From contig CAKZOO010000179.1 of the NCBI GenBank assembly GCA_937136455.1, positions 62,001-126,000 on the forward strand: 64,000 nucleotides of DNA, written 5' to 3'. This DNA comes from an uncultured Flavobacteriaceae bacterium. Lineage in GTDB: Bacteria; Bacteroidota; Bacteroidia; Flavobacteriales; Flavobacteriaceae. Both the position numbers and the translations under genes were made by a program. The notes beneath the pieces are model-generated. The model did no database searches. It was not told the DNA's origin and saw only the letters and a program-made list of their open reading frames with translations. Of this stretch, positions 20,547 through 30,760 are shown piece after piece. How positions within the stretch are numbered: position 1 is the first letter of the stretch; every line of letters begins with the position of its first letter.

Positions 20547-21002
20547 ATGAAAACTCTAAAAGTAGGAGATGTAGTTCCTGAATTCAAAGTCTTAGATGAA
20601 GAGGCTAAAGTTGTTAAACTCAGCGATTTTAAAGATAAAAAATTAATTGTTTTTTTCTATCCTAAGGCTTCAACTCCTGGCTGTACTATGGAGGCTTGTA
20701 ACCTGAGGGACAATTACCAACTATTACTCGATAAAGGATATGCTATGATTGGTGTAAGTGCAGACTCGGCTCAAAGACAGAAAAACTTTAAAACAAAATA
20801 TGAGTTTCCGTTTCCACTCATCGCAGATGAGGACAAAGAATTAATCAATTTGTTTGGAGTATGGGGTCCAAAGAAATTTATGGGTAGGGAATACGATGGA
20901 ATTCACAGAATGACCTTTATCGTTGAAAATTCAAAAGTGATTCGTGTGATCGATAAGGTAAAGACCAAAGATCACGTAGCACAAATTCTAGAGGAAGTCT
21001 AG
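20547..21002 (+). CDS. bcp: Thioredoxin-dependent thiol peroxidase (peroxiredoxin Q/BCP)
   Basis: VVFFYPKASTPGCTMEACNLRDNY-like peroxiredoxin motif. Confidence 0.93.
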   Translation: MKTLKVGDVVPEFKVLDEEAKVVKLSDFKDKKLIVFFYPKASTPGCTMEACNLRDNYQLLLDKGYAMIGVSADSAQRQKNFKTKYEFPFPLIADEDKELINLFGVWGPKKFMGREYDGIHRMTFIVENSKVIRVIDKVKTKDHVAQILEEV

Positions 21003-22456
21003 TTTATTTCAATAGTTTTTAATCGTTTTTCCTTATTGGTAAAGAGGTGTTTTTCTTTGATGATTTCTGCAATTCCAGGAGGCACCATCTTTTCCCAATC
21101 AGGATCACCATTGGTAATCATATCGTGAACATGTCCAGACATGATTCCTAATATTTCGTGATCGTAATCGATGATATCCATTACCTTTCCATTGTACTTG
21201 AAAAATTTGTACAACTCTTTCATTCTAGGATGAACCTTTAAGGTATTCGAAGTAATGATTTCTCCGTTGCGTTCATCTCTCATAGGGTAAAGGTATACCT
21301 TGAGGTTTTTAAAGAACAGTTTACCAAAAGCTTCTAGGATACCACCACTGAGATGTCTGTAGTACTTTTCGTCAAAAATCGCCTCCAAGTTGTTGACCCC
21401 CATGGTAAGGCCAATTCGCTCTTTGGTAAAACTGTGGAAGTATTCTACTAATTTATAGTACTCTTGGAAGTTGGAGATGATTACATTATGCCCTAAATGA
21501 CAGAGTAAATCAGCTCGATCTAAGAAGTCTTGCTCGTCAATTTCACCAGAAACTCTAAGGTTTGACAAGGTAATCTCAAAAACGACCATAGTCCTCTCTA
21601 TATCCACTGAGTTTTCATGTCTGAATATTTCAAGAGATTTATTGAGCATGTCCTGATTGACACATGTTACTGGTCTAAAACGACCTCTGATCGCCAAAAT
21701 GTTCTTTTTGTAAAGAACAGCTGCTGGCAGTACATTATTTCCGTCAGGACCAAACATTACTGCATTGGTCATTCCATTTCGAACGAGTTGTAAACTCATC
21801 AGACGGTTGTCAACTTTGTGAAATGCTGGCCCTGAAAAATTCACCATATCAATTTCAAGTACATCTTGATCTAAGTGATCATAGAGGTATTTGAGAAGAT
21901 TTTTAGGTTTGTCATAAGTATAAAAAGCACCGTATATCAAGTTAACTCCTAGCAATCCTAGGGTTTCTTGTTGCAATCTAGCTTCGTTCTGTTTAAAACG
22001 GATATGGAGGATAATCTCGTTGTATTCTTTTTGATCAGGCTCTAATTGAAATTTAATTCCAACCCATCCATGACCTTTAAACTTTTTTGCAAAATCAATA
22101 GTAGCAACAGTATTGGCATAGGAGAAAAAGAGCTTGTCATTTTTCTCAGTCAATCGTTCTTCCATTAGATTCATCTCGTGAGTCAACATCTTTTTAAGAC
22201 GTGATTGGGTTACATAGCGACCATCTTCCTCACTTCCGTAGATTGCATCTGAAAATTCCTTGTCATAAGCACTCATTGCTTTTGCAATAGTACCTGAGGC
22301 ACCACCAGCTCTAAAGAAATATCGTGCAGTTTCCTGACCAGCTCCAATTTCAGAAAAGGTTCCGTAAATCTTTTGATCTAAGTTAATGCGAAGTGCTTTT
22401 GCTTTAGAAGAGGGAGTGTTATCGAATTCTGTCTCTAATTTTGTAACAGATGCCAT
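20999..22456 (-). CDS. Conserved protein of unknown function (485 aa)
   Basis: Long intact ORF, NLDQKIYGTFSEIGAGQETARYFFRAGGASGTIAKAMSAYDKEFSDAIYG; no catalytic motif I can name. Confidence 0.75.
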   Translation of the reverse strand: MASVTKLETEFDNTPSSKAKALRINLDQKIYGTFSEIGAGQETARYFFRAGGASGTIAKAMSAYDKEFSDAIYGSEEDGRYVTQSRLKKMLTHEMNLMEERLTEKNDKLFFSYANTVATIDFAKKFKGHGWVGIKFQLEPDQKEYNEIILHIRFKQNEARLQQETLGLLGVNLIYGAFYTYDKPKNLLKYLYDHLDQDVLEIDMVNFSGPAFHKVDNRLMSLQLVRNGMTNAVMFGPDGNNVLPAAVLYKKNILAIRGRFRPVTCVNQDMLNKSLEIFRHENSVDIERTMVVFEITLSNLRVSGEIDEQDFLDRADLLCHLGHNVIISNFQEYYKLVEYFHSFTKERIGLTMGVNNLEAIFDEKYYRHLSGGILEAFGKLFFKNLKVYLYPMRDERNGEIITSNTLKVHPRMKELYKFFKYNGKVMDIIDYDHEILGIMSGHVHDMITNGDPDWEKMVPPGIAEIIKEKHLFTNKEKRLKTIEIN

Positions 22457-22543
22457 AGAAAAAGTTTAATTACCTACAAAAATATAAAAGTTTAAAAGAG
22501 CAGTCCCTAATAAAGTCATAAATTTGACAAAAATTTAAGATTC

Positions 22544-23308
22544 TTGGAACTGACATTTTTAGGTACGGGTACTTCACAGGGAATTCCTATTATAGGAAGC
22601 GATCATCCAGTATGTCAAAGTAGTGATCCAAAAGACAAAAGACTTCGATCTTCAGCGATGCTATCATGGGGTGAATACCGCTATATCATTGATTGTGGAC
22701 CTGATTTTAGAGCTCAGATGTTACATCATTCAGTCACTAAAATTGACGGAATCTTATTTACTCATGAGCATTCAGATCACACCGCTGGTATCGATGATAT
22801 CAGACCTTTTTATTTTCGTCAGGGAGAAATTGATGTGTTTACCTCAAAAGCGACCTTAGCATCTCTCAAAAGACGTTTTGATTATATTTTTGAAGCTGAT
22901 AATAAATATCCAGGGGCCCCTGGAGTTTCTGTCAATGAAATTTCAGAGAAGCAACCTTTTAAGATTGGAGATAAATGGGTCACTCCAATTCTTGCAAATC
23001 ACAATAGAATCGATGTGTTGGGATTCAGAATTGATAATTTGGTTTATTTAACTGACGTTAAGTTTATACCCAAGGAAGAATTTAAAAAATTAGAGGGCGT
23101 TGAAGTGTTGGTGATAAACGCTCTAAGAATCGAATCACATCACTCGCATTTAAATTTAGAAGAAGCTGTTGAACTTGCTCAAATAATAGGAGCGAAGCAA
23201 ACCTATTTCACCCATATTAGTCATATGTTAGGATTTCACAAGGAAGTTGATCATCAGCTTCCAAAGGGAATAAATTTAGCTTATGACAACTTAAAAATAA
23301 CAATTTAA
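22544..23308 (+). CDS. MBL-fold metallohydrolase (PhnP-like); TTG start
   Basis: LGTGTSQGIPIIGSDHPVC, HEHSDHTAGIDDIRPF. TTG at 22544; TAAATTTG at 22519-22526. Confidence 0.88.
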   Translation: MELTFLGTGTSQGIPIIGSDHPVCQSSDPKDKRLRSSAMLSWGEYRYIIDCGPDFRAQMLHHSVTKIDGILFTHEHSDHTAGIDDIRPFYFRQGEIDVFTSKATLASLKRRFDYIFEADNKYPGAPGVSVNEISEKQPFKIGDKWVTPILANHNRIDVLGFRIDNLVYLTDVKFIPKEEFKKLEGVEVLVINALRIESHHSHLNLEEAVELAQIIGAKQTYFTHISHMLGFHKEVDHQLPKGINLAYDNLKITI

Positions 23309-23481
23309 TGAAACAACGATTACTGATTTACTTAGCGATATTTCTATTTTTTATCACTCTTTATCAATATGTGAGTACTAAAAATTACGTCGAATCTGCT
23401 GACAAAAGAATGATGAAGTACAGAGCTGAAATTGAGCAGCTCACCAAAGAGTTGGATTCCTTAAAACAATTGAAAAAGTAA
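23308..23481 (+). CDS. Candidate 57-aa membrane-anchored coiled-coil small protein
   Basis: Not in ORF track: MKQRLLIYLAIFLFFITLYQYVSTKNYVESADKRMMKYRAEIEQLTKELDSLKQLKK*; TAATG overlap with preceding stop. Confidence 0.6.
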   Translation: MKQRLLIYLAIFLFFITLYQYVSTKNYVESADKRMMKYRAEIEQLTKELDSLKQLKK

Positions 23482-23482
23482 A

Positions 23483-24130
23483 CTAGATTCGCTCTAAGAG
23501 CCAATCTCTAAACTCAAAGAAATTTTGAGGACAGATTCCATGTCCCATGGGATATTCTCTATAGGTCGAAGATATTTGCTCTCTTTTTAAGATATTGCTT
23601 ATTTTTCGAGCCCAATCGACTGGAATAATTTGATCTTCACTTCCGTGAGAAGAAAAGACAGAAAGGTGTTCATATGAGGATTTGTCCTCTTTAAATTCAC
23701 AAATCCCTTCGTTGATATAACCACTCAGACCAATGATGTTTTTAACTAATTGTGGATAACGACTCATTAGTGCATAACTCATGATAGTTCCTTGACTAAA
23801 TCCTATCAGACTGATATTTGTTGAATCAATAGGGTAGTTTTCTATTAGGAATTCTATAGTTTGTGCAATGAGTTCAATAGCTTCAATAGCCTGCTTGTCA
23901 TCGGACCATTTGGATTGATCGGCTCCAAAGTGAATGGCATACCAGGCATTTCCAAAGTCGGGTAGGGCTATAGGGGCTTTTAACGAAAAGATATAAGCCT
24001 GATCGGGTAATTCTCGCTTAAATGAAAACAAGTCATTTTCATCACTTCCATAACCGTGAAGTAAAATAAGTGCCGGATTCTTATCCTTTTGAGTGGGTTC
24101 TTTAACTAAATATTCTAGGGGAGCATTCAT
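23483..24130 (-). CDS. Alpha/beta hydrolase, phospholipase/carboxylesterase family
   Basis: LILLHGYGSDENDLFSF, IGFSQGTIMSYALM (GxSxG), MGHGICP. Confidence 0.88.
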   Translation of the reverse strand: MNAPLEYLVKEPTQKDKNPALILLHGYGSDENDLFSFKRELPDQAYIFSLKAPIALPDFGNAWYAIHFGADQSKWSDDKQAIEAIELIAQTIEFLIENYPIDSTNISLIGFSQGTIMSYALMSRYPQLVKNIIGLSGYINEGICEFKEDKSSYEHLSVFSSHGSEDQIIPVDWARKISNILKREQISSTYREYPMGHGICPQNFFEFRDWLLERI

Positions 24131-24131
24131 C

Positions 24132-24458
24132 TTAATTGATAAAAGTGAACCACTTTTGGAAATACGATCCTATAAATGGAGTTAGTGTCATTTTGGATTG
24201 AATGGCATTCCAAAAACCATGTCCCCACATTAAGAGGTACACCAACCACAATATTCCAAACGATAAAAATTCAAGGTAATTACTTACCAGGATTGCTAGG
24301 GCGTGAAAAATCAAATGCACACCAAATGCTTGTCGAATATGAAAGCGAGCAAAAGCATTTTTCTCATGACTATTCATACTCATCGCAATCAGTGCTCCTA
24401 CAATGGTGAGGTAGGATATCATCGCTGCATTTTGTCCCTTTGGTTGTCGATTAGTCAT
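24132..24458 (-). CDS. Small membrane protein (DUF4870/Tic20-like)
   Basis: ARFHIRQAFGVHLIFH and multi-TM pattern. Confidence 0.65.
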   Translation of the reverse strand: MTNRQPKGQNAAMISYLTIVGALIAMSMNSHEKNAFARFHIRQAFGVHLIFHALAILVSNYLEFLSFGILWLVYLLMWGHGFWNAIQSKMTLTPFIGSYFQKWFTFIN

Positions 24459-25713
24459 TTAATAAGATGCTATTATTATTGATACTTCCGTAAGATTTTC
24501 CTTTTAATTGATTTCCTAAGTACATACAGTTACGAGAAGAACTCTTGATATCAGAATTGCTGAATTCGTATTCGAAATCCGGATCAAATAAAGTTAGTGA
24601 AGCCATTGCTCCTTCTTCAAAACTAGGTGAAGCTATGTTGTAGATCGATCTGCCGGAACTCAGTAGTTCAACTGCTTTTTCCATTCCAAAGATGCTGTTT
24701 AAAACTCCAAATGAGGCCTCAAGACCAATAGACCCTGGTGTGGCGTTGTCAAATTCTACATTTTTGAGTTCGATATCAATTGGATTGTGATCACTGACTA
24801 CTGAATCAATAGTTCCATCTAACAATCCCTTTTGAAGTTCTTTTTGGTCTTCTTGAGTTCGAAGAGGGGGTCTTAAATTGACATTCGTATCAAAATCATT
24901 AAGCAGTACATCGGTTCCCCAGAGGTTGTGTAAAGCGACACTACAACTCACATTAAGTCCTTTCTTTTTGGCTGCTGCAATGAGTTTAACACTCTCTTTT
25001 GTAGAAATTGTAGGTATGTGTAATCGACCTCCACTGTATTCTAGTAAATGTAGATCTCTTTGGATTTGTAAGTGCTCCGAAAGTGATGGAATGCCTTTGA
25101 GTCCTAATAAGGTGGATTGAATACCCTCGTGAGCCACTCCTTTATGAGCGACCTCTCTATTTTGAGGATAACTGTATACCAAACCGTCAAAACTCTGAGT
25201 GTATTGAAGTGCAATTTTAAGCAGATTGGCATTGGTAATGGTTTTTTTGTAATCGCTAAAAGCCAAAACTCCATTCTCGAACATATCGTATAAATCAGCT
25301 AAGGCTTCGCCTTTAGATTCAATTGTCAGGGCTCCTAGGAGGTGAACATTGGTGTTAGAGTAGGACTTTGCTAAATTCTTTAAAAACCCAATAGAGGTAC
25401 TCTTATCAGGAATTGGATGCGTATTGGTATTGAGTAAGATATCCGTAAAGCCAGAAAGTGCAGCTGTTCGAACACCGTTTTCTAAAGTTTCTCGCTCTTC
25501 AAATCCAGGTTCTCCAAAACTTACTGAAGCATCGAACCATCCTAAAGAAACGTGAAGGTTCTTTAAGGCAATTTTCTCAGTGTTGTTGGGGAGTTCAATT
25601 TTTGAAGCGATTTTCTCAATACGTCCATTTTTAATTAAAATATCTCTTTTTTTAAGGTGGAGTTCCTTTGAATTGGGGTAAACCAAGGTTGCTTGATGCA
25701 AGAGTATATTCAT
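24451..25713 (-). CDS. Dihydroorotase-like amidohydrolase, probably non-catalytic
   Basis: Dihydroorotase architecture (FGEPGFEERETLENGVRTAALSGFTDI, NLRPPLRTQEDQKEL, GTIDSVVSDHNP) but HxH replaced by SVS (DASVSFGEPG). Confidence 0.82.
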   Translation of the reverse strand: MNILLHQATLVYPNSKELHLKKRDILIKNGRIEKIASKIELPNNTEKIALKNLHVSLGWFDASVSFGEPGFEERETLENGVRTAALSGFTDILLNTNTHPIPDKSTSIGFLKNLAKSYSNTNVHLLGALTIESKGEALADLYDMFENGVLAFSDYKKTITNANLLKIALQYTQSFDGLVYSYPQNREVAHKGVAHEGIQSTLLGLKGIPSLSEHLQIQRDLHLLEYSGGRLHIPTISTKESVKLIAAAKKKGLNVSCSVALHNLWGTDVLLNDFDTNVNLRPPLRTQEDQKELQKGLLDGTIDSVVSDHNPIDIELKNVEFDNATPGSIGLEASFGVLNSIFGMEKAVELLSSGRSIYNIASPSFEEGAMASLTLFDPDFEYEFSNSDIKSSSRNCMYLGNQLKGKSYGSINNNSILLND

Positions 25714-25792
25714 AGACTTTGATTGAAAATCAGTGATATTTAGACAAAAGTAATAAACCTAATTGTAAAACGGTAGAAAACCCGTAATTATT

Positions 25793-26500
25793 CTAATTTT
25801 CATTTAAGGCTTTGTGAAGTCCTTCGAGTAATAACGGCTCCATAATTTGGTAACCTTTAGTGTTGGGATGGACGCCATCACTTCCTAAATCACTTCTCAA
25901 ACCTCTATTATCATCCTTCATTGGAGTAAAGTAGTCCACTAAAACAAGATGGTTATCGTTGGCATAATCTTCAATCATTTGATTGAGTATGTTAACTTTT
26001 TCAGTAGGAACAATCTGTTCTCTCCACGGAAAGCGATTGGCAGGTACCAGTTTACACAATACAACTTTAATGTTGTTAGCAAGAGCTAATTCAGCCATAC
26101 TTGCAATATTTCCAAAAACCTTTTCGATTTCTATGGGTCCTGTATTTTCAGCAATATCATTAATTCCAGCAAGGATAGCTACAGCTCTAGGGTTAAGGTT
26201 AATGACGTCTTCTCTAAAACGCATCAGCATTTGACCAGTTGTTTCACCACTGATTCCCCGATCTACTAGATGGTTTTCTTCGAAGAATTCAGGATGATTG
26301 TTAATCCAGCCATCAGTTATGGAATCTCCCATTAACACAGCGGTAGGTTCCATTCCTTTTTGAAGTAGTTCTGTATTTGCCTTAGAGTATCTACCTAAAT
26401 TAATACCGGAGTTCCAAAGGGATTGATCGAGTTTCTGAGATAATGCAGCACTTGATACAGCTAATAACAAGCCGAGACTTATAAATTTAATCTTATTCAT
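25793..26500 (-). CDS. SGNH/GDSL-family hydrolase
   Basis: VLMGDSITDGW, ILAGINDIAENTG, SDGVHPNTKGY. Confidence 0.9.
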   Translation of the reverse strand: MNKIKFISLGLLLAVSSAALSQKLDQSLWNSGINLGRYSKANTELLQKGMEPTAVLMGDSITDGWINNHPEFFEENHLVDRGISGETTGQMLMRFREDVINLNPRAVAILAGINDIAENTGPIEIEKVFGNIASMAELALANNIKVVLCKLVPANRFPWREQIVPTEKVNILNQMIEDYANDNHLVLVDYFTPMKDDNRGLRSDLGSDGVHPNTKGYQIMEPLLLEGLHKALNEN

Positions 26501-27992
26501 CTTGAGTGTACAAGGCAGGTTTACCCTTGGTTCTTGTGTTATTGATAAAATCCTTAACGTCTTGATTTGCTTTGATTAAATCTTCATGTCTGAGATACAT
26601 CATATGTCCAGAGTGATATCCGTTAAAAGAAAGGCGATCTTTTAGTTTACCACTTGGATCCATTTGCCACATATTGTATTTAGCATTGTAATAAGTTGTT
26701 GCTCCATCGAAATAACCTGACTGAGTCATCACGTGTAAATAAGGGTTCATCGCCATAGCTTGTCTGAGGTTTTCACCAGTGTTATCACCGGAACGATCCC
26801 AAGGGTGAACTGGGCCAAACATATTGTACTTAACATCTGTTTTCCAGTTGAGTTCATTCTTCATATAATAGTTAATAGCAGGTGTAAAAGAATGTAGCCA
26901 TGAAGTGAGTTCAGAATTAAAATCTGGTCTCGATCCTGCTTCCATGCGATCGATACCTAAATATCTCGAATCTAATCGACCAATAGTTTTACCCTTTTCT
27001 CTTAAGAGTTCTTTCCAAAAGTAACTATAGGACATATCGAGATTGTGTCTCATAAATTCATCTGCTTTGATACCTGTATAATAAGCCATTTTATCTGCAA
27101 GAGCTTTTTTGTGCTCTTCAGATTCGAATCCAATTCTCATGAGTCCAGGTAATAAGGTATTAATACTGTAGTGTTCTACCTCCTCTAAGACTTTTTCTAG
27201 TGTTTGAGACTGTAAGACTGATGGCAGTGTTTTTTGATACCATGCAGCTGCAGCGAAATAAGGGAGTCTATTGGCAATTTCTACTGGACCATCTCTCTTA
27301 ATTCCTAAATCAGTTGGAGAAACAAGGATAACTCCATTGAGGTACATCCACTGATTGTTTTGAAGTTCGTAGGCCAATCCAGAAACTCTTGTAGTACCAT
27401 AGGATTCTCCAATGAGGTATTTAGGAGAAGCCCATCTATTGTTTCGACTTACAAAGGTGTTTATCCATTCTGCTAGGTATTTGATATCAGCATTGACTCC
27501 AAAGAAACGCGAGCGATCGATTTCTTTGCCGGAAGCCGGAATGGTTCTTGAATAGCCAGTATTTACGGGGTTTACATATACAATATCAGCAACTTCTAAA
27601 ACAGAATAAGGGTTTTCTTTAAATCCATAAGGTTGTACTGGATACCCTTCATCGTCAATATTGAGAACTCTTGGCCCTGTATATGCAAGGTGCATCCAAA
27701 CAGATCCTGACCCAGGTCCTCCATTAAATGAAATAAGGAGGGGACGGTTATCTCTATTTCGAATATCGTCTCTGGTGTAATAAGTATAGTGTAAGCTGGC
27801 AACTGGATTAGCGTTCTCATCCCATACAGGCTGTGTTCCAGTTTGAGCGGTGTACATAAAGGTGCCGTTTACAGCATTGAGCTTGTGATGGGTGGTTACA
27901 ATGGTATCGACTGCAAGTGTTCTGCTTTGAGCAAATAGACCAAAGCTCACAAAGAGAGCGACTATGAAACTTAAAATACTACTTTTTTTCAT
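26493..27992 (-). CDS. S10 family serine carboxypeptidase-like protein
   Basis: Signal peptide; FNGGPGSGSVWMHL, LIGESYGTTR, GYFDGATTYYN, NGYHSGHMMYL. Confidence 0.9.
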   Translation of the reverse strand: MKKSSILSFIVALFVSFGLFAQSRTLAVDTIVTTHHKLNAVNGTFMYTAQTGTQPVWDENANPVASLHYTYYTRDDIRNRDNRPLLISFNGGPGSGSVWMHLAYTGPRVLNIDDEGYPVQPYGFKENPYSVLEVADIVYVNPVNTGYSRTIPASGKEIDRSRFFGVNADIKYLAEWINTFVSRNNRWASPKYLIGESYGTTRVSGLAYELQNNQWMYLNGVILVSPTDLGIKRDGPVEIANRLPYFAAAAWYQKTLPSVLQSQTLEKVLEEVEHYSINTLLPGLMRIGFESEEHKKALADKMAYYTGIKADEFMRHNLDMSYSYFWKELLREKGKTIGRLDSRYLGIDRMEAGSRPDFNSELTSWLHSFTPAINYYMKNELNWKTDVKYNMFGPVHPWDRSGDNTGENLRQAMAMNPYLHVMTQSGYFDGATTYYNAKYNMWQMDPSGKLKDRLSFNGYHSGHMMYLRHEDLIKANQDVKDFINNTRTKGKPALYTQDE

Positions 27993-28054
27993 TATTGAGG
28001 ATTTTTTTTGTTTTCCTAAATGTAGAAAAAAATAGACAATTTTGAATGCTGAAA

Positions 28055-28810
28055 TTAAAACTTCTCAAAGACTCCTAATCCAAATAAGGCATAGTCGTAT
28101 TTGACAGGATCATTAGCATCCATCATTCTCAGTGATTGATCTAATTCTAAAAGTGTTTTGTGATCGTTTTGTTTTCTTGTAACAAGTCCAAGTTTTCTGG
28201 AGACATTCGCGGTGTGAACATCTAAAGGGCAAGAGAGCTTTGAAGTGGGTATGGTCTTCCAAATACCCAAATCAACACCTTTAGTGTTAGGGCGTACCAT
28301 CCAACGCAAAAACATATTCATACGCTTGGCAGCTGATCCCTTGCTGGGGTCTGCAAGGTGTTTTGTCGATCGCTTCAGATAGTGTTCTGAGAAGAAAAGT
28401 GCTTTAAAATTTGATAGTTGTTCTTGAATACTTGAAATACCACTAAACTGATGCTCTAAACCACCATGCCTAGTGTAAATCTCTCTTAGATTGAGTACGA
28501 AGCACTTAAAGTCTTCAGCATTAAAGGTTCTGTGAACAAATCCATCTAGAGTTTCTAGCTGGTGTTCTTTGGCGTTAATGACAAAATCATAGGGATTGTT
28601 TCCCATTCGATCCATCATCGATTTGGCATTTTTAATAATGCTTTTTCGATTACCCCATGCAATAGTTGCCGCTAAAAAACCCGCGATTTCAATATCTTCT
28701 TTTAGCTGAAAGGAGCGCGGTATTTGAATGGGATCTGAATCGATAAAATCAGGATGTTCGTATTGATAGGCCTTTTCATCCATAAAGGCTTTGAGCTCAC
28801 TGAATTCCAT
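28055..28810 (-). CDS. TIGR02757-family conserved protein
   Basis: MNMFLRWMVRPNTKGVDLGIWKTIPTSKLSCPLDVHTANVSRKLGLVTRKQND. Confidence 0.75.
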   Translation of the reverse strand: MEFSELKAFMDEKAYQYEHPDFIDSDPIQIPRSFQLKEDIEIAGFLAATIAWGNRKSIIKNAKSMMDRMGNNPYDFVINAKEHQLETLDGFVHRTFNAEDFKCFVLNLREIYTRHGGLEHQFSGISSIQEQLSNFKALFFSEHYLKRSTKHLADPSKGSAAKRMNMFLRWMVRPNTKGVDLGIWKTIPTSKLSCPLDVHTANVSRKLGLVTRKQNDHKTLLELDQSLRMMDANDPVKYDYALFGLGVFEKF

Positions 28811-29472
28811 TAGTTGATCAATTTACCGTCTTTCATATAGAGGGTTCGATCAGCCATGGCTGCTAATTCTTTGTTGTGAGTAACAATGATAAAGGTCTGT
28901 TTGAATTCATCTCTCAATTTAAAAAAGAGGTCGTGTAAGTTTTTAGCAGATTCAGAATCTAAATTACCACTGGGTTCATCTGCTAATATGACATCAGGTT
29001 GATTCATCAGCGCTCTTGCGACTGCAATACGCTGCTGTTCACCTCCTGAGAGCTGATTGGGTTTGTGGTGTTCTCTGCCTTTAAGACCTAAATAATCAAG
29101 TAACTCCAATGCTCTAGCGGTTGCATCTTGTTTTGAAGTTCCTGCGATAAATGCTGGAATACAAATGTTTTCAAGGGCAGTAAACTCTGGTAGTAATTGA
29201 TGAAACTGAAAGATAAATCCTATGTGCTTATTTCTAAATTGAGCAATCTCCTTTGGGGAGAGTTTGGTGATATCAACTGCTCCAATTTGAATACTACATT
29301 CACTGGTATTGGAAGCCTGATCTAAACTGCCCAATACTTGTAATAAAGTAGTCTTACCAGCACCAGAAGCTCCAACTATAGCGATAACTTCCCCCTTTCT
29401 AACCTCTAAATCAATAGATTTTAAAATGGATAGATCTCCGTAGTTTTTGCTTATGTTTTGTGCTTTAATCAT
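28810..29472 (-). CDS. ABC transporter ATP-binding protein (LolD/MacB-like)
   Basis: Walker [46 protein letters not shown]. Confidence 0.92.
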   Translation of the reverse strand: MIKAQNISKNYGDLSILKSIDLEVRKGEVIAIVGASGAGKTTLLQVLGSLDQASNTSECSIQIGAVDITKLSPKEIAQFRNKHIGFIFQFHQLLPEFTALENICIPAFIAGTSKQDATARALELLDYLGLKGREHHKPNQLSGGEQQRIAVARALMNQPDVILADEPSGNLDSESAKNLHDLFFKLRDEFKQTFIIVTHNKELAAMADRTLYMKDGKLIN

Positions 29473-29791
29473 TAAAAAATCGTTTAAAACCGATTCGCTT
29501 CAACATTTTCTTTTCAAAATTCCAAAAGAAACGATATTGACCAAACAGCGTTCCAAATATAATAAGTAATACTTGATAGGTTGGGAAAATAAGTAAAATA
29601 CGAACCATCCAATAGAGAACATACCAATACCAAACATCTGGTAAACTGTCGTAATTCATTCCTACAGCCTCAAGAATTGGTCGAGCTAGTTTCACTGCAG
29701 CACTTCCTGTGATGGAAAATACAATAAAAATAATGATTAGTGAAAAGTTTGATTCAATACCCCAGCGTTTTTTTAGTTTTTCAAATGCCAT
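29465..29791 (-). CDS. Small conserved membrane protein (DUF6787-like)
   Basis: [41 protein letters not shown]-terminal [16 protein letters not shown]. Confidence 0.65.
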   Translation of the reverse strand: MAFEKLKKRWGIESNFSLIIIFIVFSITGSAAVKLARPILEAVGMNYDSLPDVWYWYVLYWMVRILLIFPTYQVLLIIFGTLFGQYRFFWNFEKKMLKRIGFKRFFND

Positions 29792-29805
29792 AATGAATTC
29801 AGTTC

Positions 29806-30759
29806 CTACGATTTAAAAGATTTAATTAATTGTTCTGCTAAGTCCATCCCAATTCTCGTTTGTGCTTCTTTAGTGCTTCCACCTATATGAGGACTTAGCG
29901 ATATTTGTGGATGCATCAACAGTGCTACTTCTGGATTGGGCTCAGATTCAAATACATCAAGACCAGCAAAGGCTAATTGATCGGTATTTAAAGCGTTGAT
30001 GAGTGCGATTTCATCAACGGCATTTCCTCTTGCTGTATTGATGAGTCCAGCTCCTTTTTTCATCATTCCAAATTCCTTTTCTCCCAAAAGATACTCATCT
30101 TGTGAAGGAATGTGTAGTGAAATAAAATCTGACTGTTCTAAGAGGTGTTTTTTAGAGACGTTTATCAGGTTAAATTCAATTTCTTGGCCGTCGTAAAATT
30201 CTAATTTAAGTGTCACCTTTGTCTGAGCAATGTCGTGATACAATACACGCATTCCTAGTCCGATAGCCTTTTTAGCGGTTTCTTGACCTATGGCTCCAAA
30301 TCCAATGATTCCCAATGTTTTACCTTCCAATTCTCTAGCAGAGGAATAACTCTTTTTAAGTTCTTTAAAACGAGATTCACCTTCTAAGGGCATGGAGCGA
30401 TTTGAATCTTGTAAGTGCCTCACACCTGTGAGTAAATGTGCTATAGTCAATTCGGCTACTGCTTTTGCAGAGGCAGAAGGAGTATTAATCACTTTGATTT
30501 GATGCGTTAGTGCTGCATCTAAATCAATATTGTCCAATCCAACTCCAGCTCGTGCTACAGCTTTGAGGTATTTTGCATCTTTGATGATGGTCGAATCCAC
30601 TTTGGTCGCAGAGCGAACCACTAAAATATGAATCTCTTGCTCGTTGAGATAATTGAGTAATTGACTTTGAGCTACAGAGGTTTGAAATACTTTAAAGTGA
30701 TTGTTTTCAAGATGCGCTATCGCATCTTGTGACAATCCATCATTGATTAAAATATTCAT
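29806..30759 (-). CDS. serA: D-2-hydroxyacid dehydrogenase, likely D-3-phosphoglycerate dehydrogenase
   Basis: LKAVARAGVGLDNIDLDAA, GKTLGIIGFGAIGQETAKKA, INTARGNAVDE; adjacent to serC. Confidence 0.88.
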   Translation of the reverse strand: MNILINDGLSQDAIAHLENNHFKVFQTSVAQSQLLNYLNEQEIHILVVRSATKVDSTIIKDAKYLKAVARAGVGLDNIDLDAALTHQIKVINTPSASAKAVAELTIAHLLTGVRHLQDSNRSMPLEGESRFKELKKSYSSARELEGKTLGIIGFGAIGQETAKKAIGLGMRVLYHDIAQTKVTLKLEFYDGQEIEFNLINVSKKHLLEQSDFISLHIPSQDEYLLGEKEFGMMKKGAGLINTARGNAVDEIALINALNTDQLAFAGLDVFESEPNPEVALLMHPQISLSPHIGGSTKEAQTRIGMDLAEQLIKSFKS

Positions 30760-30760
30760 C

